Source of the DNA: Mesorhizobium sp. BR1-1-16
Lineage (GTDB): Bacteria > Pseudomonadota > Alphaproteobacteria > Rhizobiales > Kaistiaceae
Direction of reading: 5' to 3'
Length of the DNA: 64,000 nt
Assembly: GCF_020165495.1 (NCBI RefSeq)
Contig: NZ_JAIUIE010000006.1
Coordinates: forward strand, 233,553 to 297,552
Part shown: piece by piece, positions 59,127-64,000 of the stretch
Numbering within the stretch: position 1 is the first letter of the stretch
How the letters are laid out: the number at the start of each line of letters is the position of its first letter
Program-made: the position numbers and the translations under genes
Notes under the pieces: model-generated
What the model saw: the letters and a program-made list of their open reading frames with translations, nothing else
What the model was told of the DNA's origin: nothing
Databases searched by the model: none

Positions 59127-59419
59127 GGATCCTCACAACGAGACCGCGAAAACGCGTCTCTCCAGAAATGAAACGATATGGCCGCTTCGAATGCCGCCAA
59201 AGCGCGCCGTCGTCCTCCCGCCGGTCGCCAGCTCCATTCTGCAAAGATCCGGGCGTTCGTCACCCCCGATCACGACGCCTCTCGACGAGTGGCGTTATTT
59301 TGGTATTATCGCGCAAGTCGGCGCATGGCCGGCCTGAAGCGCATCATGACAGCAAGTCGACCCTTCTCTTCCGTTGCCGCCGACAATCACGACATGCCCT
59401 TTTTCGGGATGGCCTCGTC
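59127..59419. promoter_or_regulatory. Divergent intergenic region before the amino-sugar operon
   Basis: About 290 bp between divergent genes. An AT-rich spot at 59292-59310 includes TGGTATTAT, which fits an extended -10 element for rightward transcription and might also overlap a GntR/UTRA site. No clear palindrome was found. In-frame upstream starts for the regulator (to 59168) translate to basic, non-family sequence. Confidence 0.35.
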
Positions 59420-60211
59420 ATGACCACGACGCTTTTCACGGCTGGCAGTCTGTCCGGCACTGATGACGGGCCGCTCTATCTCCGCCTTCAATCGATGATC
59501 CGCTCTGGCATCGCGGAAGGTCGCCTGCGGCCGAACGATGCCCTGCCGGCCGAGCGGGATCTCGCCGCCCATCTCGGCGTCTCGCGCGTCACCGTCCGCA
59601 AGGCCCTGCGCGGGCTGGTCGACGAAGGCGTGCTGCGGCAGCGCCATGGTTCGGGCACGTTTGTCTCGCGCGGCGCGGATCGCATCGAGCAGCCGCTCAC
59701 CCGCCTCACCTCCTTCACCGAGGACATCCGCGCGACCGGCCGCGTACCGGGAACCCGTTGGCTCGATCGGTCGACCGGCCTGCCGAGCGGCGAGGAGGCG
59801 GCGATCCTCGGCTTGTCGCCGACGACGCGCGTGTCACGGCTCGTTCGCCTGCGCCTTGTCGACGGCGACCCGATCGCAATCGAGGCCGCCGTTGTTCCGG
59901 CCAACGCCATTTCCGACCCGATGCGAGTTGAAGCCTCTCTCTATGATGCACTGGCGGCCACAGGCATGCATCCCGTGCGCGCCGTGCAACGAATGACCGC
60001 CGTCTCGCTGGGCGGGGCCGAGGCTGCCCTACTCGGCGTCGCGCCTGGCGCCGCGGCCGTCGCCATCGAGCGCATCGCCTATCTGCCCGATGGCAGCGTG
60101 ATCGAATTCACGCGCTCGCATTATCGCGGCGATGCCTGCGACTTCGTCGCCGAGCTGAGCCTCGCCTCGCAAGCTGACGGCTCTCAAGCCGGCCCGACAA
60201 TGGAAGGATGA
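59420..60211 (+). CDS. GntR family regulator with UTRA domain (NagR/DasR-like)
   Basis: A 263-residue regulator. The GntR winged helix is at about 20-80 (GPLYLRLQSMIRSGIAEGRLRPNDALPAERDLAAHLGVSRVTVRKALRGLVDEGVLRQRHGSGTFVS). A C-terminal UTRA ligand domain shows LTSFTEDIRATGRVPGTRWLDRS, SRLVRLRLVDGDPIAIE and IEFTRSHYRGDACDFVAEL. HutC-subfamily members of this kind bind GlcN-6-P or GlcNAc-6-P. It is first in an operon with a 4-nt gap to the SIS gene, so it probably represses its own operon. Confidence 0.9.
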   Translation: MTTTLFTAGSLSGTDDGPLYLRLQSMIRSGIAEGRLRPNDALPAERDLAAHLGVSRVTVRKALRGLVDEGVLRQRHGSGTFVSRGADRIEQPLTRLTSFTEDIRATGRVPGTRWLDRSTGLPSGEEAAILGLSPTTRVSRLVRLRLVDGDPIAIEAAVVPANAISDPMRVEASLYDALAATGMHPVRAVQRMTAVSLGGAEAALLGVAPGAAAVAIERIAYLPDGSVIEFTRSHYRGDACDFVAELSLASQADGSQAGPTMEG

Positions 60212-60215
60212 GACG

Positions 60216-61241
60216 ATGAGCACCACCCTGATGCGCGCCGAAATCGACGAGGCACCGGCCGCCGTTCGCCGGATGCTGAGCGAATCCCGTGACGCCATCG
60301 CCGAGGCCGGCGCGCGCCTGAAGGCGCTCGACCCTAAGGTCATCGTCACCGTCGCCCGCGGCTCTTCCGACCATGCCGCAACCTTCTTCAAATATGCCTG
60401 CGAGATCACGGCCGGCACGCCCGTCGCCTCGCTCGGCCCGTCGATCGCCTCGATCTATGCGGCCCCACTGCGCCTTGCGGGCGCCGCTGCGCTCGCCGTC
60501 TCGCAGTCCGGCAAGAGCCCCGACATCCTTGCCCTGATGGATGCCGTGAAGGCCGCCGGCGCGACGACACTGTCGCTGGTCAATGTCGAGGACGCGCCGC
60601 TGGCGACAAAGGCCGATGTGTTCATTCCGCTCCGCGCAGGCCCCGAGCGCAGCGTCGCGGCCACGAAATCATTCATGACGGCGGTGGTCGGCGCGCTCGC
60701 CATTATCGCCGCCTGGCGCGACGATGCCGGGCTCAAGGCCGCTCTCGACCGGTTGCCGGAGACGCTCGAAAAGGCGCTGGAAACCGACTGGAGCCCTGCC
60801 TTCGACACGGTCGTCGTCGCCAAGTCGCTCTATACGCTCGGCCGAGGCCCCGGCTTCGCGATTGCGCTCGAGGCCGCGCTGAAGCTGAAAGAGACCGCCA
60901 TCCTGCACGCGGAGGCCTATTCCGGCGCCGAACTGCAGCATGGCCCGGTGTCTCTGGTCGACGAGTTCTTCCCGCTCCTCGCCTTCATTCCCGATGATGC
61001 GGCGGCACCAAGCCTCGTGGCGATGGCCAATGCCCTCCATGCACGTGGCGCGCAGATCTTCACTGCGACCGCCGCCGATGTTGCCGGGCCGCGCCTCCCG
61101 ATCGCGCCGACAGGTCATGCCCTGACCGATCCGATCTCGATCGGCCTCTCCTTCTATCGCTTCGTCGAGGCGGTGGCGGTCGCGCGCGGTTATAATCCTG
61201 ATCAGCCGCGCCACCTGAAGAAGGTGACCGAGACCGTCTGA
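60216..61241 (+). CDS. SIS-domain glucosamine-6-phosphate deaminase (NagB-II type)
   Basis: A 341-residue protein with two SIS domains, resembling the isomerase half of GlmS without the glutaminase domain. The first has TVARGSSDHAATFFKYACEI and SQSGKSPDILALMDAVKAAGA; the second has LGRGPGFAIALEAALKLKETAILHAEAYSGAELQHGPVSLVDE. The C-terminal RHLKKVTETV is typical. Such proteins replace classical NagB in many Alphaproteobacteria, converting GlcN-6-P to fructose-6-P and ammonia. Neighbours nagA and the ROK kinase support this. GGAAGG before ATG. Confidence 0.88.
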   Translation: MSTTLMRAEIDEAPAAVRRMLSESRDAIAEAGARLKALDPKVIVTVARGSSDHAATFFKYACEITAGTPVASLGPSIASIYAAPLRLAGAAALAVSQSGKSPDILALMDAVKAAGATTLSLVNVEDAPLATKADVFIPLRAGPERSVAATKSFMTAVVGALAIIAAWRDDAGLKAALDRLPETLEKALETDWSPAFDTVVVAKSLYTLGRGPGFAIALEAALKLKETAILHAEAYSGAELQHGPVSLVDEFFPLLAFIPDDAAAPSLVAMANALHARGAQIFTATAADVAGPRLPIAPTGHALTDPISIGLSFYRFVEAVAVARGYNPDQPRHLKKVTETV

Positions 61242-61269
61242 GGCGCGCCACCGACAGAGGAAGACAATC

Positions 61270-62442
61270 ATGACAAGGCTGACGGCCTATAGCGGCGCCG
61301 AAGTCTTCGACGGGACACGCCGGCTCGGCGACGTCGCGGTGCTGGTCGAGAACGGTCATGTCGCCGGTCTTGCCGCGCCGGGACAGCTGCCCGAGCATGC
61401 CGAAAGGATCGAGCTCGGCGGCGGGCTGCTGTCGCCGGGGTTTGTCGATCTGCAGGTGAATGGCGGCGGCGGGGCGCTGCTGAACGATGCGGCGACCATC
61501 GAGGGGGTGCGCACGATCTGCGCCGCCCACGCCCGCTTCGGCACCACGGCGCTTCTGCCGACGCTGATCACGGACACATCCGAGGTCACCGACACTGCCA
61601 TTGCAGCCGTGCGCGGGGCGATCGAGGCCGAGGTGCCCGGCTGTCTCGGCATGCATATCGAAGGACCGCATCTCTCGGTGGCCCGCAAGGGGGCGCATGA
61701 CCCGAAGCTGATCCGGCCGATGGAGGAAGCCGATCTCGAGCGGCTGACCGCGACGGGCATCGACCATGTCATCACCACGGTGGCCGCCGAAACCGTGCCG
61801 CCCGCCCAGATCGCGCGCCTTGCCGCCGCCGGCCTGACGGTGTCGATTGGCCATAGCGATGCATCCTATGAGATGGCGCGTGCCGCCTTTTCGGCAGGTG
61901 CCCGTGGAGTCACGCATCTCTTCAACGCGATGAGCCAGCTCGGCCACCGCGCGCCCGGCCTTGTCGGCGCGGCGCTCGAAGCCGGCGATGTCTGGTGCGG
62001 ATTGATCGCCGATGGCTTCCACGTCCATCCCGGCGCCATCGACACCGCCTTGCGGGCCAAGGCGGCGCCGGCGCGCGTCTATCTCGTCACCGATGCGATG
62101 TCGACCGTCGGCTCGAACCTCCCCTCGATCACGCTCAACGGACGCCTTATCACGCGCGGCGGCGGCAAGCTGACCCTTGACGACGGCACGCTCGCCGGGT
62201 CCGATCTCGATATGATTACCGCGCTCCGCTTCATGATCGACCAGGTCGGCATTCCGCGCGACGAGGCGCTGCGCATGGCCTCGCTCTATCCCGCAATGTT
62301 CCTCGGCATCGATCGCACGCATGGCCGCATCGCGCCCGGCGCACGCGCCGATTTCGTCCATCTCGCCCCGGACCTTGGCGTGCGCGGCGTCTATATCGGC
62401 GGCACGCGGCAGAGGTTTCCTGCGCTTGGCGAGGCAGCATGA
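61270..62442 (+). CDS. nagA: N-acetylglucosamine-6-phosphate deacetylase NagA
   Basis: Metal-dependent amidohydrolase producing GlcN-6-P and acetate. The 390-residue protein shows GLLSPGFVDLQVNGGGGALLND, the metal-binding HIEGPHLSVARKGAHDP, LTVSIGHSDASYEMA, GVTHLFNAMSQLGHRAPGLVGAAL with its histidines, and YLVTDAMSTVGS containing the catalytic aspartate. AGAGGAAG precedes the ATG. The stop overlaps the kinase ATG (ATGA). Confidence 0.95.
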   Translation: MTRLTAYSGAEVFDGTRRLGDVAVLVENGHVAGLAAPGQLPEHAERIELGGGLLSPGFVDLQVNGGGGALLNDAATIEGVRTICAAHARFGTTALLPTLITDTSEVTDTAIAAVRGAIEAEVPGCLGMHIEGPHLSVARKGAHDPKLIRPMEEADLERLTATGIDHVITTVAAETVPPAQIARLAAAGLTVSIGHSDASYEMARAAFSAGARGVTHLFNAMSQLGHRAPGLVGAALEAGDVWCGLIADGFHVHPGAIDTALRAKAAPARVYLVTDAMSTVGSNLPSITLNGRLITRGGGKLTLDDGTLAGSDLDMITALRFMIDQVGIPRDEALRMASLYPAMFLGIDRTHGRIAPGARADFVHLAPDLGVRGVYIGGTRQRFPALGEAA

Positions 62443-63380
62443 CGGCGACGGCCCTTCAGCAGGCGAGCAGCGTGCGGACGGCTGCGTTCGACATTGGCGG
62501 CAGCAAGATCGAGATCGCGCGGGTCGCGCCGGGCGGTGCGATCTCGTCGCGCGCGACGCGGCCGACGCCGCATACGGGATGGACTGATTTCGCGGACGCC
62601 GTCGCTTCGCTCGTCGATGCCTCAGGCGGCGCCGATCGGATCGGCATTTCGATCGCCGGCACCGTCGATCCCGCGACCGGCATCGCCAACGCCGCCAACA
62701 TTTCCGCGATCACCGGCCACCGGATCGCCGAGGAACTGGCCGCGCATCTCGGCGTCCCCGTGACCGTCGGCAATGATGCCGATTGTTTCGCGCTTGCCGA
62801 GGCGCTCGTCGGCGCTGGACGCGGCTTGCCGATCGTCTTCGCCGCCATCTTCGGCACCGGCGTCGGCGGCGGCCTCGTCGTCAATGGCCGCCTCGTGCGC
62901 GGCGCGCATGGCGTCACCGGCGAATGGGGCCACGGGCCTGTGCTTGCGGACGCCGTCAGGGGGCGCGGCATTGCCCTCGTCGCCTGCGGCTGCGGCCAGC
63001 TTGGCTGCGTCGACACCTATGGATCGGCGCGCGGCATGGAGCGCATCCACGCCGCGCTCGCGGGAGAGCAGCTGAGCAGCCACGAGATTACGCGCGCCTG
63101 GCACGCGGGCGATGCCGCCGCCGCGGCAACCATCGACGTCTTCGTCGACTTGATCACCAACCCGCTCGCCATGATCGTCAACACGCTCGGCCCGTCGCTC
63201 ATCCCCTGCGGCGGCGGCCTCTCCTCCGATGCCGAGCTCATCAGCCGTATCGACCAGTCGCTGCGGGGCAAGGTGCTGGCCCAATATCCGCATTCTCTGG
63301 TCGTTCCGGGGCTCACGCGTGGCGCCAGCGGCCTCATCGGTGCCGCTATGCTCGCGGCCGCGCCGGCGGACGAGGGATGA
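62439..63380 (+). CDS. ROK family sugar kinase, probable N-acetylglucosamine kinase
   Basis: A 313-residue ROK kinase. The phosphate motif is AAFDIGGSKIEIARVAPGG. GNDADCFALAEALVGAGRGLPIVFAAIFGTGVGGGLVVNGRLVRGAHGVTGEWGHGPV contains the catalytic aspartate and substrate-binding loop, and ACGCGQLGCVDTYGSARGME is the zinc-binding ROK signature. Operon position between nagA and cutC makes GlcNAc the likely substrate (NagK role), supplying GlcNAc-6-P. Overlaps both neighbours by 4 nt. Confidence 0.9.
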   Translation: MTATALQQASSVRTAAFDIGGSKIEIARVAPGGAISSRATRPTPHTGWTDFADAVASLVDASGGADRIGISIAGTVDPATGIANAANISAITGHRIAEELAAHLGVPVTVGNDADCFALAEALVGAGRGLPIVFAAIFGTGVGGGLVVNGRLVRGAHGVTGEWGHGPVLADAVRGRGIALVACGCGQLGCVDTYGSARGMERIHAALAGEQLSSHEITRAWHAGDAAAAATIDVFVDLITNPLAMIVNTLGPSLIPCGGGLSSDAELISRIDQSLRGKVLAQYPHSLVVPGLTRGASGLIGAAMLAAAPADEG

Positions 63381-64000
63381 CCGTCACGCTCGAAATCTGC
63401 GTCGACAGCGCCGAAGGATTGGCGGCTGCCATTGCCGGCGGCGCGGATCGGATCGAGCTTTGCAGCGCGCTGGCACTTGGCGGGCTGACGCCTTCACCGG
63501 GCCTGATCGCGCTCGCGGCCAAGGCACCCCGCCCTGTCTACGCGATGATCCGGCCACGCGAGGGCGATTTCGTCTTCTCGCCCGCCGATCTCGACCAGAT
63601 GCGCCGCGATATCGACGCCGTCAGGGAGGCTGGCCTTGCGGGCGTCGTGCTGGGCGCTTCGGAACCGCGCGGCCGTCTCGACAGCGAGGCGCTCGGCCGT
63701 CTGACGGCCCATTCCGAAGGCCTCGGCACGACACTGCATCGCGCCTTCGACCTCGTACCGGACGCTGCCGAAGCGCTCGAAACGGTCGTCGAACTCGGCT
63801 TTGAGCGCATCCTGACGTCAGGTGGTGCAGCGAAGGCCGATCAGGCGCTCCCCGCCATCGCCGCGCTCGTCAAACAGGCAGACGGACGAATTTCAGTCAT
63901 GCCGGGTTCGGGTGTGCGCCCGGAGAATGCCGCCATGATCCTTTCGGTGACTGGGGCCCATGAGGTTCATGCCTCCTGCCGGGCCCCCGGCCCCCTTGCC
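63377..64000 (+). CDS. cutC: CutC family protein, 3' end cut by window
   Basis: The first 208 residues of a CutC-type TIM barrel. TLEICVDSAEGLAAAIAGGADRIELCSALALGGLTPSPGLI, VYAMIRPREGDFVFSPADLDQM, TTLHRAFDLV, GFERILTSGGAAKADQAL and SVMPGSGVRPENAA are all family hallmarks; about 35-40 residues are missing. The family was named for copper tolerance in E. coli, but direct evidence for copper binding is limited. Its ATG overlaps the kinase stop, so here it is part of an amino-sugar operon. Confidence 0.92.
   Translation, partial: MTVTLEICVDSAEGLAAAIAGGADRIELCSALALGGLTPSPGLIALAAKAPRPVYAMIRPREGDFVFSPADLDQMRRDIDAVREAGLAGVVLGASEPRGRLDSEALGRLTAHSEGLGTTLHRAFDLVPDAAEALETVVELGFERILTSGGAAKADQALPAIAALVKQADGRISVMPGSGVRPENAAMILSVTGAHEVHASCRAPGPLA

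Overview
The window is about 64 kb of GC-rich (roughly two-thirds G+C by eye), densely coded bacterial chromosome. Gene content and order point to an alphaproteobacterium of the order Hyphomicrobiales (Rhizobiales). The main reasons are the complete division and cell wall (dcw) cluster running into lpxC, bamD and recN, a meso-diaminopimelate-type MurE, an FtsZ with a long linker and a C-terminal [10 protein letters not shown] peptide, and the DUF4170, DUF2336 and extensin-like families. The genus cannot be fixed from the sequence alone. I see no insertion sequence, prophage, CRISPR array, tRNA or rRNA. Most of the window is ordinary core genome.

Layout. 1-5.3 kb: the end of a sulfotransferase-like gene, a DUF4170 gene and isocitrate lyase (aceA) on the minus strand, a divergent RamB/ScfR-type regulator, and a Bcr/CflA drug transporter. 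5.6-6.4 kb: a small methyltransferase. 6.4-32.4 kb: one long co-directional minus-strand block for envelope and division. Read in transcription order it is djlA-like, an amidase, a lytic transglycosylase, rnpB (RNase P RNA), mraZ, rsmH, ftsL, ftsI, murE, murF, mraY, murD, ftsW, murG, murC, murB, ddl, ftsQ, ftsA, ftsZ, a terminator, lpxC, bamD and recN. Many of these genes overlap by 1-4 nt.

32.5-42.7 kb: 5-oxoprolinase, a quinone-oxidoreductase-like MDR protein, an extensin-like lipoprotein, a GntR/FCD regulator with an apparently orphan BMP-type substrate-binding protein, a DUF2336 protein, and a 27-residue membrane peptide. 42.4-49.2 kb: a methionine/one-carbon operon on the minus strand (SahR-like ArsR-methyltransferase regulator, metF, split metH in two proteins, azlC, azlD), headed by a perfect 20-bp palindrome. 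49.3-54.5 kb: an SGNH hydrolase, catalase with divergent oxyR, trans-aconitate methyltransferase and a MOSC protein. 54.9-59.1 kb: the ABC-F factor EttA, a ferredoxin-reductase-like flavoprotein and a Gfo/Idh/MocA dehydrogenase. 59.4-64 kb: an N-acetylglucosamine-type operon (GntR/UTRA regulator, SIS deaminase, nagA, ROK kinase, cutC), cut by the window end.

The parts most worth a second look are regulatory and contextual. They are the 10-bp-periodic TGGGN array upstream of mraZ, the SahR-like palindrome with AzlCD in a methionine operon, the GTATAC operator sites before the FCD regulator and its orphan BMP protein, the RamB-aceA-DUF4170 arrangement, and cutC inside an amino-sugar operon. I found no clearly novel defence, mobile or biosynthetic system.
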